From: SIG603 sp963611165
GTDB taxonomy: Bacteria > Bacillota > Clostridia > Oscillospirales > Acutalibacteraceae
Direction: 5' to 3'
Assembly: GCA_963611165.1 (NCBI GenBank)
Contig: CAVDQG010000002.1
Coordinates: 1-64,000 of the forward strand
Length of the DNA stretch: 64,000 nucleotides
Positions within the stretch are counted from its first letter, which is position 1. The number at the start of each line of letters is the position of its first letter. Positions 14,934 to 23,521 of the stretch are shown one piece after another. Both the position numbers and the translations under genes were made by a program. The notes beneath the pieces are model-generated. The model searched no databases, was not told where the DNA came from, and saw nothing but the letters and a program-made list of their open reading frames with translations.

Positions 14934-17900
14934 TTAATCTGCGCTAGACTCTGAAGAAGTATCCTCTGTTGTCTCGGAAGAAGCTGTGTCATCGGAGCTT
15001 GTATCGTCCTTGACCTTAATCTCCTGTCCCTTGAAGATGAACTTTGTGGAGCACTCTGTTGAGCTTGTTGCGCCTGAGAACGAGCCTGCGTTCTTAGCGA
15101 GATCCTCAAGAGCCTTGAGTCTGTTGATAAGCTCAGGAACGTTGTCCTCATAAAGGTTGATAACCTTATCGATACCGTCCTTCTTGAATGTCTCCATTCC
15201 GTCGTAAAGCTCCTTAGCACCGTCTGCAAGTGTCTTTGTGCCGTCTGCAAGAGTTACAGTGCCGTCATAAAGACTCTTAGTGCCGTCTGCAAGTGTTGCA
15301 ACACCTGACTTAAGTGTACCTGTACCGTCAACCAAGGACTCTGTGCCGCTCTTGAGAGTTGCTGTGCCATTGTTGAGAGTATCGTTATTATCCGTAGCAG
15401 TCTTAAGACCTGCTGTGAGTGTATGTGAACCGTCGTAAAGTGTGATAGCACCGTCATTGAGTGCAGAAGCACCGTTATTAAGTGTATCGTTATTGTCTGT
15501 TGCTGTCTTGAGACCTGCTGTCAGGCTGTTTGATCCGTTATAGAGTGTTGCCGCACCGTTATCGAGTGAAGTAGCACCGTTATTAAGTGTATCGTTATTG
15601 TCTGTTGCTGTCTTGAGACCTGCTGTCAGGCTGTTTGATCCGTTATAGAGTGTTGCCGCACCGTTATCGAGTGAAGTAGCACCGTTATTAAGTGTATCGT
15701 TATTGTCTGTTGCTGTCTTGAGACCTGCTGTCAGGCTGTTTGATCCGTTATAGAGTGTTGCCGCACCGTTATCGAGTGAAGTAGCACCGTTATTAAGTGT
15801 ATCGTTATTGCCTGTTATTGTCTTAAGACCTGCAGTAAGCTTGCTTGATCCGTTGTAAGCACTGTCAGTAGCGTTTGCAAGAGTTGAAACACTGCTTGAA
15901 AGTGTTCCTGAAACTGCATTGGAAACTGAGTCTGCTCCGTCCTTAAGAGTTTTAGCACCCTCTTCGAGAGCTTTAACATTTACTAAGAGACCGTTTGTTT
16001 CATCGTTAACTGCAGAGTTAAGAGATGAAAGACCGCTTGAAATCTGAGAAGCACCGCTTGCTGCCGAGTTAGCAGCTGTGACAAGAGATGTGCTTGACTC
16101 TGTGTCTGTGCTTACAGCACTGTGAAGACCGGATATACCGTCAGCTACTGCAGTAGCCGCCTGTGAAAGGCTTGAAAGCTGAGCACCTGTATTCTGAACA
16201 TTTACTGCAACCTCTGCTACATCATTTGATGCTGTAGAAATAGTGTTTGCATTGTCAGAAATTATCTGGGCGTCACTTGTAAGATTACCGGCATTATTTA
16301 CAATATTGTTAGCAGAATTAGCTATGGTTACACCGCTGCTATAAATCATATCTGCATAAGATCTAATCTGATCAGCCGCACCTGTGGTATCACCGGCAGC
16401 GTCAAGAGCATCTGCAACACTGATAAGATTGTAGTACTGGCTTGTTACGGTTGCAGCTGCATCTGCAATGCTGTTAGCATCAGAAGAAACAGAACTGCTC
16501 ATGTTGTTTGCAGCGTCTGTAATCGCAGTAGAATAACTGTTAATGTTGACTGAAGCATTGTTAATATCAGTAGCATCCTGAGAAAGTGCAGTTCCTGCCT
16601 CGCCTACGGATGAAAGATTGTTCTTTACGCTGTTTGCGTAAGGCTCAAGGTTGCCAAGTGACTCGTTAACAGTATTTACACCTGACTGAATACCTTCAAG
16701 ACCTGAAGAAAGCTGTGAGCTTGAAGAAGCAAGTGTCTCTACGCTCTTTCCGAGACCGCTGTCACCGCCGGCAGCTGTGCTGAGTGCATTAAGACCTGCA
16801 TAAACCTTGTCTGCACCGTCTGAAAGGCTCTTGGTAGCAGTTACCAATGATGGGTTTGTCTCGTCGCCGACATTAATTGCATAGTTAAGAGAAGCCGCAC
16901 CGTCATTAAGCTGTTCAAGACCTGATGTCAAATTGTTGGAGCCGTTATAAGCTGTAAGAACACCTGAAGTGTAATCTGCGATACCGCTCTTGAGTGTTGC
17001 TGTGCCACTCTTAAGTGTTTCAGCACCGCTTGTTACCTGTGAAGAACCCTGATAAGCTGTAAGGATACCTGCTGTGTAATCTGCGATACCGCTCTTAAGT
17101 GTTGCTGTGCCGTTCTTAAGTGTAGCCGCACCGTCTGTTATCTGTGAAGAACCCTGGTAAGCTGTGAGAATACCGGCTGTGTAATCTGCGATACCACTCT
17201 GGAGTGTTGCTGTACCGTTCTGGAGTGTAGCCGCACCGTCTGTTATCTGAGCAGAGCCCTGATAAGCTGAGAGAACGCCTGCTGTGTAATCAGCAATACC
17301 GCTCTTGAGTGTGCCTACGCCTGAATCGAGGCTCTGAGCACCGCTGTCAAGCTGTGTAACACCGTCTGTGAGAGTTCCGTTAACGCTGTCGTTAAGAGTG
17401 CTTGCGCCGTCCTTAAGTGTGTTTGCACCTTCGTCGAGTGTGTCAGCACCTTCACTGAGCTGCTTGGAACCGTCGATAAGCTTGTCTGTTGCATCTGTGA
17501 GCTCGTCAAGCTTGTCTTCAATCTCATCAAGAGACATATCGTCGTTAACGTCAAGGTCAGTGAAGAACTCGCTTGTAGCTACAGAACCTGAAAGCGTCAT
17601 TTCGAAGTTCTCTGCGTCAAGCTCAATCTTAACGCTGCTTGGGATGTCGGGCTTGTCGATGTTAACATCATCACTTGAGAAATCATCGATGCCAAGGCTC
17701 TCGGAAAGTCCCGGGAAACCATAACCGACTACAACGCTTCTGTCGCCGTCGTTGATAACCTTACCGTTATCAACCTCGAGGTTAGAAACCTTCTCGTTGT
17801 CGAAAATGAATCCGGAAGCTACAAGATAAGGAACATACATGTCTCTCTTCTTGCTACCAACCTTAACAGACTGCTTTGTGTTGTTTGTGTACTTAACGTC

Positions 17901-18326
17901 AATCTCGATGTGACCTGTTGCGCCTGCGAGTTCATCCGCAGAAACGGTCTTGCCGTCGAGCTTGTATGTGATTGAAATTTCTACAGGAAGCTCCTTTGTG
18001 GAAACACCCTTGTAGTAAACGTCCTCACCGTTTGTTGTCCATGTGAGTGAAGAGCCAGAACCCGTGCTTGTGGAATCGCCCTTGACAACCTCGATATTGC
18101 TAAGGTCTGAAGAGTCCGATAACGAAGCCTTATTTAAAAGGTTCTGAAGCCAAACGGAAACGATTGTCTCTTTTGCGCTGCCGTCAGAATTTTCGACAAC
18201 ATAAACCGTTTCGGTTTTCTTTGCGTCTGCCTCCGCTGCGAAAGCTCCGACGGAGCCTGCGGAAGCCAACATTGATAAGCTAAGCAAAATTGCTATTGCT
18301 TTTTTTGCTGATTTAGCTGTTTTCAA
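14934..18326 (-). CDS. Secreted heptad-repeat protein (L-x-x-G-[AS] coil), partner of the MMPL transporter
   Basis: A 1130-residue exported protein. Signal peptide 1-31 (ending AFAAEA). Residues 35-260 form a non-repetitive globular part. Then most of 265-1060 is made of seven-residue steps such as LSDGADT, LKSGTAT and LNNGATS, the X-X-X-Leu-X-X-Gly repeats found in YhgE/Pip-type proteins next to MMPL transporters. There is no C-terminal membrane span: the end is KFIFKGQEIKVKDD and an acidic Ser/Thr tail, unlike classical YhgE. It overlaps the MMPL gene by 14 bases, so the two are made together. It may form a long rod or coil outside the membrane that works with the transporter; that role is inference. 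Confidence 0.8.
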   Translation of the reverse strand: MKTAKSAKKAIAILLSLSMLASAGSVGAFAAEADAKKTETVYVVENSDGSAKETIVSVWLQNLLNKASLSDSSDLSNIEVVKGDSTSTGSGSSLTWTTNGEDVYYKGVSTKELPVEISITYKLDGKTVSADELAGATGHIEIDVKYTNNTKQSVKVGSKKRDMYVPYLVASGFIFDNEKVSNLEVDNGKVINDGDRSVVVGYGFPGLSESLGIDDFSSDDVNIDKPDIPSSVKIELDAENFEMTLSGSVATSEFFTDLDVNDDMSLDEIEDKLDELTDATDKLIDGSKQLSEGADTLDEGANTLKDGASTLNDSVNGTLTDGVTQLDSGAQSLDSGVGTLKSGIADYTAGVLSAYQGSAQITDGAATLQNGTATLQSGIADYTAGILTAYQGSSQITDGAATLKNGTATLKSGIADYTAGILTAYQGSSQVTSGAETLKSGTATLKSGIADYTSGVLTAYNGSNNLTSGLEQLNDGAASLNYAINVGDETNPSLVTATKSLSDGADKVYAGLNALSTAAGGDSGLGKSVETLASSSSQLSSGLEGIQSGVNTVNESLGNLEPYANSVKNNLSSVGEAGTALSQDATDINNASVNINSYSTAITDAANNMSSSVSSDANSIADAAATVTSQYYNLISVADALDAAGDTTGAADQIRSYADMIYSSGVTIANSANNIVNNAGNLTSDAQIISDNANTISTASNDVAEVAVNVQNTGAQLSSLSQAATAVADGISGLHSAVSTDTESSTSLVTAANSAASGASQISSGLSSLNSAVNDETNGLLVNVKALEEGAKTLKDGADSVSNAVSGTLSSSVSTLANATDSAYNGSSKLTAGLKTITGNNDTLNNGATSLDNGAATLYNGSNSLTAGLKTATDNNDTLNNGATSLDNGAATLYNGSNSLTAGLKTATDNNDTLNNGATSLDNGAATLYNGSNSLTAGLKTATDNNDTLNNGASALNDGAITLYDGSHTLTAGLKTATDNNDTLNNGTATLKSGTESLVDGTGTLKSGVATLADGTKSLYDGTVTLADGTKTLADGAKELYDGMETFKKDGIDKVINLYEDNVPELINRLKALEDLAKNAGSFSGATSSTECSTKFIFKGQEIKVKDDTSSDDTASSETTEDTSSESSAD
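15366..15860 (-). repeat. Tandem 105-bp coding repeat, three near-identical copies plus diverged ends
   Basis: Copy boundaries are at 15471, 15576, 15681 and 15786, exactly 105 bases apart. The three central copies look identical at DNA level, including synonymous sites, and encode 35 residues (five heptads). Flanking copies are diverged. This implies recent unequal exchange or slippage. Confidence 0.9.
16965..17305 (-). repeat. Second 105-bp coding repeat array
   Basis: Four diverged 35-residue units sharing GIADYTAGxLxAYQGSxQ and ending LKSG. The period is the same 105 bases as the other array but the unit is a different sequence, so arrays arose independently within the gene. Confidence 0.8.
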
Positions 18327-20415
18327 TTGAAGCTACCTCCTTGCTTTTTGCTATTGCCTTTTTCATTCCGAATGTTGTATGTACGATCAATTTATCAAAC
18401 AGATAAAGAAGTGACGGGAGAATAAGAAGAACGACTACCATGCTTATGATAGCACCGCGAGCCATGAGGCTGCAAAGTGAACCGATAAGGTCGACGTCGG
18501 AGTAAAGACCGACACCGAAGGTTGAAGCGAAGAAGCCGAGTGCAGAAACCATAATTGACTGAGCACTTGTCTTGAGTGCGATTGTGATAGCTGCCTTCTT
18601 GTCACGTCCGCTCTCTCGCTCTGTAACATATCTGTTGGTCATAAGGATAGCGTAGTCAACCGTTGCACCGAGCTGAATGGTACTTACGACGATTGATGCG
18701 ATAAACGCAAGCTTTGTTCCTGTGAATGCCGGAATACCAAGGTTGATGAAAATCGAGAACTCGATAACGGCAACAAGGATAATCGGAAGCGAAATCGACT
18801 TGAGAACGAATGCGATAATGATAAAGACAAGAACAATACTTACCGAGTTAACAACTGCGAAGTCGTGGTCGGTGATTGTGATAAGGTCTTTAGTACCCGG
18901 TGCCTCACCGATGAGCATTGAACTCGAATCATATTTCTTTGCGATTGCCTCAAGCTCCGTAATCTGATTATTGACCTCGTCGCTTGCCGTCTCATACTCT
19001 GAGCCGATAAGCATTAGCTTATGCTTTCCGCTGTCGAGCATTGACTTAACCTCATCTGGAATCATTTCCTCAGGGATAAGGGAACCTATCATGTTGTCTG
19101 TTCCGAGAACAAACGAAACACCGTCCACCTTCTCCATTTCCTTGGACATTGCTCTAATGTCTGTCGAGCTTGTGGAAGAATCGAGCAGAAGCATATGAGC
19201 GGCGCCGAGACCGAAATCTGAGCTTATCTCTGCATTAGCCTGAACACTGTCGAGTGTATCGGGGAGTGAAGAGTCGAGCTTGTAATAAACTCCTGTATGG
19301 TTGTAACCCCAGTAAGCGGGAATAAGAATGATTACAAAAAGAATTGCGAAAACAACGTGAGACTTGATGACCTTGTCGCTTAATTTATCGAACGAAGGAA
19401 GAAGGCTCTTGTGTGTTGTCTTTCTGATTGCCTTTTCAAAGGTAAGGATAAATGCAGGGAGAATTGTAACGCAGGAAATAACTCCGAGAACAACGCCCTT
19501 AGCAAGAACGATACCCATATCAAGACCGAGCGTGAAGCTCATGAAGCAAAGTGCGATGAAGCCCGCAACCGTTGTAAGTGAAGAACCGACAACGCTTGAG
19601 AATGTCTTTGCAATCGCAACTGCCATTGCCTCGTTCTTGTCACCGTAGTTCTCCATTTCCTCTGTGAAGGAATGCCACAGGAAGATGGAGTAGTCCATGG
19701 TAACGGCAAGCTGAAGAACCGCCGCCAAAGCCTGAGTGATGTAAGAAATCTGTCCGAGGAAGATGTTTGAACCCAGGTTATATATGATTGCCATTCCGAT
19801 ACTTAAAAGGAAAAATACCGGAAGAAGCGGAGAATCCATAGCTACTGCAAGAACAATCGCACAAAGGACAACCGCAATGAGAACATATATCGGCTCTTCC
19901 TCTTCGCAAAGGTCTCTTGTGTCGGCGATGATAGCCGACATACTTCCGACAAGTGCGCTCTTTCCGCAGATGTTTCTGATAGAAGCGATAGCTTCAAGAG
20001 TTTTATCGGAGGATGTTCCTTCTGTGAAGAATACTACAACGAGCTCGCTGTCACCCTTCTTGAACTTAGCCTTGAGGTCATCCGCGACGATCTCTTCGGG
20101 AATTTTTGTACCGACAAGTGAAGAATAAGAGATAACGTCTGCAACGCCGTCGACATTACTTATTTCATCACACATTTTCTTTGTACTCTCGGTACTCAGT
20201 CCGTTTACGACAACCATCGAGAAGCCGCCTTTTCCGAACTCGTCCATTAATAGGTCTTGACCTACCATTGTATCGATATTATCCGGAAGATACGTTAAAA
20301 TATCGTAGTTGACTCTCGTGGCAACATAGCCGAACACCGAGGGTATCATCAACAATACCGCTATTATAAGGATAAGCACCCTATGCTTGGCGATAAAGCG
20401 ACCGAACTTTACCAT
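18313..20415 (-). CDS. MMPL-family RND transporter
   Basis: A membrane exporter of about 700 residues in two homologous halves. Each has one leading span, a large outside loop, and five spans. Spans with Met-Asp-Tyr (LAVTMDYSIFL) and Val-Asp-Tyr (LGATVDYAILM) hold the Asp-Tyr pairs that relay protons in MmpL proteins. Substrates of relatives are lipids, siderophores or surface glycolipids; here it is unknown. The best start is ATG at 20415, 9 bases after AAAGGA; an ATG at 20424 overlaps that ribosome site. It is transcribed from a strong promoter holding a TetR operator and overlaps the heptad-repeat gene. Confidence 0.9.
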   Translation of the reverse strand: MVKFGRFIAKHRVLILIIAVLLMIPSVFGYVATRVNYDILTYLPDNIDTMVGQDLLMDEFGKGGFSMVVVNGLSTESTKKMCDEISNVDGVADVISYSSLVGTKIPEEIVADDLKAKFKKGDSELVVVFFTEGTSSDKTLEAIASIRNICGKSALVGSMSAIIADTRDLCEEEEPIYVLIAVVLCAIVLAVAMDSPLLPVFFLLSIGMAIIYNLGSNIFLGQISYITQALAAVLQLAVTMDYSIFLWHSFTEEMENYGDKNEAMAVAIAKTFSSVVGSSLTTVAGFIALCFMSFTLGLDMGIVLAKGVVLGVISCVTILPAFILTFEKAIRKTTHKSLLPSFDKLSDKVIKSHVVFAILFVIILIPAYWGYNHTGVYYKLDSSLPDTLDSVQANAEISSDFGLGAAHMLLLDSSTSSTDIRAMSKEMEKVDGVSFVLGTDNMIGSLIPEEMIPDEVKSMLDSGKHKLMLIGSEYETASDEVNNQITELEAIAKKYDSSSMLIGEAPGTKDLITITDHDFAVVNSVSIVLVFIIIAFVLKSISLPIILVAVIEFSIFINLGIPAFTGTKLAFIASIVVSTIQLGATVDYAILMTNRYVTERESGRDKKAAITIALKTSAQSIMVSALGFFASTFGVGLYSDVDLIGSLCSLMARGAIISMVVVLLILPSLLYLFDKLIVHTTFGMKKAIAKSKEVASIENS

Positions 20416-20462
20416 TAATGTCATTCCTTTCGAACATGATATAGAAATTAATTTATAATACT

Positions 20463-20537
20463 TGACTATCAGTCATTTTCCGTAATGTATTATAGTTGTT
20501 TAATGACCGATAGTCAAGTTTAAATGACCAAAAGTCA
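20463..20537. promoter_or_regulatory. Three TGAC-N5-GTCA operators between mmpL and tetR
   Basis: TGACTATCAGTCA (20463-20475), TGACCGATAGTCA (20504-20516) and TGACCAAAAGTCA (20525-20537) share the pattern TGAC-N5-GTCA. Centres are 41 and 21 bp apart, near whole helical turns. The middle one overlaps the mmpL -35. They are the likely binding sites of the divergent TetR protein. Confidence 0.8.
20489..20517 (-). promoter_or_regulatory. Promoter for the mmpL operon
   Basis: Minus strand TTGACT (20517-20512), 17-base spacer, TATAAT (20494-20489). The -35 lies inside an operator, and another operator covers the early transcribed region. Confidence 0.8.
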
Positions 20538-20555
20538 TAATTTTTTTACAATCTC

Positions 20556-20584
20556 TTGAAATTTGACTAAATAGGCTTTATAAT
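20556..20584 (+). promoter_or_regulatory. Promoter for tetR
   Basis: TTGAAA (20556-20561), 17-base spacer, TATAAT (20579-20584), with the third operator ending 19 bases upstream. Confidence 0.65.
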
Positions 20585-20670
20585 CTTAGTAAAAATATAA
20601 GCTAACTATGTGTGCAGTATCTGCTTAATCAGGTAATATAAAGGAAAGTAAAAATTTAGGAGTGAAAAAT

Positions 20671-21309
20671 ATGGGTAAAGCCACCGCAAACAAACAGCTT
20701 AAATTTACCTCCCTTCTGGAAGCGGCATTTGAACTCTTCAGCGAGAAGGGCGTCGGTGACACCTCCATTTCGGACATTACCTCACGCTCGGGCGTGGCAA
20801 AAGGAACATTCTATCTCTATTTTAAAGATAAGTTCGATATAAGAAACAAGCTCATCATGTATGAGTCGGGAAAAATATTCAAGGTAGCCTACGAGAAAAT
20901 GCAGGAGGAAGACATCTCCGATTTAAGTGAAAAGCTTATCTTCTTTATAGATAAGATACTCGACCAGCTTTCGGAAAATCCGAAGCTTGTATCGCTCATC
21001 TCAAAAAATCTGAGCTGGGCTATATTAAAGAAAGAAATCGAACGCCCCGTCTATACAGATGTTTTTGATATTTCGGGTGCATTCAAAACCCTCACGAACG
21101 AATGCGGAATAAGCGAGTATGACTCTGAGATTATGCTCTTTCTCATCCTCGAATTTGTGGGTTCAACCTGTTACAGCTCGATTTTGAACGAAGACCCGTG
21201 TCCGATTGATGAGCTCAAACCGTATATTTACAGAGTAATCAGAGGAATTATAAAAGATACTATTGAACAGTCGTATCAGCAAGTTCAAGCATCAGCCTCG
21301 GACGAATAA
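20671..21309 (+). CDS. TetR/AcrR-family transcriptional regulator
   Basis: A 212-residue repressor type. The N-terminal helix-turn-helix covers about residues 10-55, with LLEAAFELFSEKGVGDTSISDITSRSG and the recognition helix VAKGTFYLYFKDK, a classic TetR signature. The rest is a helical ligand and dimer domain. ATG at 20671 lies 8 bases from AGGAG; a GTG three codons earlier overlaps that site. It is divergent from mmpL with three palindromes between, so it most likely represses the MMPL/heptad operon, perhaps in response to the exported lipid or a drug. Confidence 0.9.
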   Translation: MGKATANKQLKFTSLLEAAFELFSEKGVGDTSISDITSRSGVAKGTFYLYFKDKFDIRNKLIMYESGKIFKVAYEKMQEEDISDLSEKLIFFIDKILDQLSENPKLVSLISKNLSWAILKKEIERPVYTDVFDISGAFKTLTNECGISEYDSEIMLFLILEFVGSTCYSSILNEDPCPIDELKPYIYRVIRGIIKDTIEQSYQQVQASASDE

Positions 21310-21387
21310 TTCGGCATTCAGACTGCCGATAAACCTTATTCACCGCAAAAATGACGATATAGTTTGCGGATAAGATCTTCAAAAAAA

Positions 21388-21428
21388 TATTCGCAGAGCC
21401 TAAAAACAGCTCTGCGAATATTTTTTTA
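21388..21428 (+). terminator. Terminator of tetR
   Basis: ATTCGCAGAGC pairs with GCTCTGCGAAT around an eight- to nine-base loop, followed by ATTTTTTT. Confidence 0.85.
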
Positions 21429-21483
21429 CTTACTGCGTGTATCTTTTGGTATCTATATCGCACCGAAAAATGCTTTTCGTAGC

Positions 21484-21514
21484 AAAAAAGAGTGCCCGAA
21501 AGCACTCTTTTAAA
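21484..21514 (-). terminator. Terminator of the second sugar-isomerase-like gene
   Basis: AAAAGAGTGC / GCACTCTTTT with a CCGAAA loop and T-rich ends on both strands. Confidence 0.75.
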
Positions 21515-21538
21515 GGTATTAGATTTCTACTCTTATAA

Positions 21539-22426
21539 TCACTTTACATTCTCACGAACATACTTAGCGTCTTCAGCCAAGCACTTATCATGCTCATCAT
21601 AGAACTTTTCTCTCTCGACTACCCAGAAAGCCTCGAAATCCTGCTCGTCAAGTGCGTTCTTGATTTCCTGCCAATTCATGTTGGACTCTGGAGCACCCAT
21701 CTTGCACTGCGGCTCTGTTCTCGGGTCTGTGCCTGACGTCATAGCCTTGAAATGCTCGAGAATTTCAAGCTTCTTTTCCATCGGCATATTCTTGACATCG
21801 CCGAATGGTCCGCCCTTCGGTCTGTCCTCGAGAGCCTTTGCGGACTCAGGCTGAGGACCGGGGCCGTTAACCTTGCAGTTCTCCTTTACATGGATAGCGC
21901 AAATTCTGTTCTTGTATTTTCTGATGAAGTACGGAGGATACATTCCGCCGAACTGTGCCCAACCGCAGTCAAGCTGGATATAGCACTTTGAGGAATTATC
22001 GAGAAGATGCTCTTCGAGTGCCTTTCCCTCGTCAAAGTAGAATTCCTTCTCGTGGTTGTGGTAGCCTATCTTAATTCCGTAAGGCTCTGCCATCTCTGCC
22101 CACTCGTCAAGCTGCTTTGCGACAGCGATTGCCTCATCCTTGCAGTTGAAGGATGTTCCTGCCCAAATTACAGCCTTTCCCCCGAGAGCTGCCATTTTCT
22201 TGACTATCTCCTCGCTCGGCTCAGCGTGTACGCTTGTGACATAAAGACCTGTTTCGTCAAGCCACTTTTTGATATCCTCTACATCGTTATCGAGATCTAC
22301 GGGGAGCAACTCGACAAAATCAAAGCCGAGGCTCTTAGCTTTCTTAAATTTCTCCAAAAGTGACGGGCCCATACCGAGATAAGACTCGATTCCGCCGAAT
22401 GAGTATGTACCAATTCCAACCTGCAT
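21539..22426 (-). CDS. Sugar phosphate isomerase/epimerase family TIM-barrel protein (second)
   Basis: A 295-residue xylose-isomerase-like barrel starting MQVGIGTYSFGG. Motifs include DFVELLPVDLD, SVHAEPS, IGYHNHEKEF, IQLDCGWAQFGG, AIHVKE and a final VVEREKF, which supply the metal-binding His, Glu and Asp residues. It is only distantly like the protein at 10896-11765. The start ATG at 22426 has GGGAGG 7 bases upstream; the longer frame upstream lacks a ribosome site. Substrate unknown. Confidence 0.82.
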   Translation of the reverse strand: MQVGIGTYSFGGIESYLGMGPSLLEKFKKAKSLGFDFVELLPVDLDNDVEDIKKWLDETGLYVTSVHAEPSEEIVKKMAALGGKAVIWAGTSFNCKDEAIAVAKQLDEWAEMAEPYGIKIGYHNHEKEFYFDEGKALEEHLLDNSSKCYIQLDCGWAQFGGMYPPYFIRKYKNRICAIHVKENCKVNGPGPQPESAKALEDRPKGGPFGDVKNMPMEKKLEILEHFKAMTSGTDPRTEPQCKMGAPESNMNWQEIKNALDEQDFEAFWVVEREKFYDEHDKCLAEDAKYVRENVK

Positions 22427-22457
22427 TGTGATATCCTCCCAAAACTTACCAATACTT

Positions 22458-22476
22458 AACAAACCTATTGTTTGTT
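22458..22476 (-). promoter_or_regulatory. Inverted repeat, candidate operator
   Basis: AACAAAC and GTTTGTT separated by five bases, 32 bases upstream of the isomerase-like start. Position fits a repressor site; no adjacent regulator is seen. Confidence 0.35.
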
Positions 22477-22693
22477 CACAACAAAACTTTATCATATCGG
22501 AATATTAATTGCAAGTGAAATGATTATTTTCTATGTTTACGACAAAGCCGACTTTTATTTTTTGTGGAAGATTTCCATAGTCTTTATTAAAATATTTATA
22601 ATAATTAGAATTTGCTATTTATTTTTAGAAATTAATGTGCTAAAATCGTCTTGATGATACTTAATCATTCTTCAGATACGGGAGGATTTCACA

Positions 22694-23332
22694 ATGACAT
22701 CAGAAGAAAAACGCATATTTGACGGAGTTATGTACTCCCCGGGCGACCCCGAGCTTGTCGCAATTAAATTAAAGGCGCATAACCTTAATATAGACTACAA
22801 TAAGCTCTACGAGAATCAGTACGATGAAAGAGCTGCTATTTTAAAGGAGCTCATCGGAGAATTGGGCGAGAATGTAAGAATTCAGGGTCCCATTACCTTC
22901 CACTACGGAACTCACACCTCTATCGGCGAGGGAACATTCATCAACTTCAACTTCACCTGTCAGGATGACGGCAAGGTAACCATCGGAAAACACAACAATA
23001 TTGGTCCAAACCTCACAATCGTAACGCCGTGCCACCCGATGCTTGCATCGGAGAGAAAGGGACTCGTCACACCTGACGGAAAGGTCAAGGGATGCTACGC
23101 CAAGCCCGTTGTAATCGGAGACGACAACTGGTTCGGAGCAAATGTAGTTATTTGTCCGGGCGTCACAATCGGAAGCGGATGCGTCATCGGTGCAGGCTCT
23201 GTCGTAACAAGAGATATTCCCGACAACACCTTTGCCGCAGGAGTGCCGTGCAGAGTAATAAGAGAACTTACCGAAGCAGACTCACTGATGAACCACCCCG
23301 AGATAGTCGGCGACTGCAAGCCGCTCGAATAA
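22694..23332 (+). CDS. Maltose/galactoside O-acetyltransferase-like hexapeptide-repeat protein
   Basis: A 212-residue left-handed beta-helix acetyltransferase of the LacA/Maa type. The N-terminal Mac domain (SEEKRIFDGVMYSPGDPEL) is typical. The helix turns follow (INFNFTCQDDGKVTIGKHNNIGPN), then the acetyl-CoA and catalytic region with TPCHP, where His is the expected base, and GDDNWFGANVVICPGVTIGSGCVIGAGSVV. It would acetylate a sugar such as maltose or a galactoside using acetyl-CoA. The ribosome site GGGAGG is clear and a terminator follows. Confidence 0.9.
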   Translation: MTSEEKRIFDGVMYSPGDPELVAIKLKAHNLNIDYNKLYENQYDERAAILKELIGELGENVRIQGPITFHYGTHTSIGEGTFINFNFTCQDDGKVTIGKHNNIGPNLTIVTPCHPMLASERKGLVTPDGKVKGCYAKPVVIGDDNWFGANVVICPGVTIGSGCVIGAGSVVTRDIPDNTFAAGVPCRVIRELTEADSLMNHPEIVGDCKPLE

Positions 23333-23337
23333 TAGGA

Positions 23338-23376
23338 AATTCAATCCGTTCGTTTTCGGACGGATTTTTTCTTTTC
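23338..23376 (+). terminator. Terminator of the acetyltransferase gene
   Basis: AATCCGT..CG / CG.ACGGATT around TTTT, followed by TTTTTT. Confidence 0.7.
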
Positions 23377-23413
23377 AAAACTCTGATAAAACCGCCGTTT
23401 TTCGCTGTTTTGT

Positions 23414-23505
23414 TTGACTTATCCCCATGCAAACCGTATAATAAAGGTTACGTAAAAAATTGTGTAATTTTGGCATACGGTACCGTAAGCGGTATTTTGC
23501 CAAAA
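23414..23505 (+). promoter_or_regulatory. ABC-exporter promoter followed by a 38-base dyad
   Basis: TTGACT (23414-23419), 17-base spacer, TATAAT (23437-23442). Downstream, TTTTGGCA (23468-23475) and TGCCAAAA (23498-23505) frame the perfect palindrome ACGGTACCGT (23477-23486). The right arm touches the AAAGGAAAGG ribosome site, so it could act as operator or as an RNA hairpin masking translation. Confidence 0.6.
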
Positions 23506-23521
23506 GGAAAGGATGTATTTC

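Noticed and set aside
15366..17305. Regular tandem repeats resembling a CRISPR or satellite array
   Set aside because: They lie fully in frame inside a coding gene, are contiguous with no unique spacers, and encode heptad repeats.
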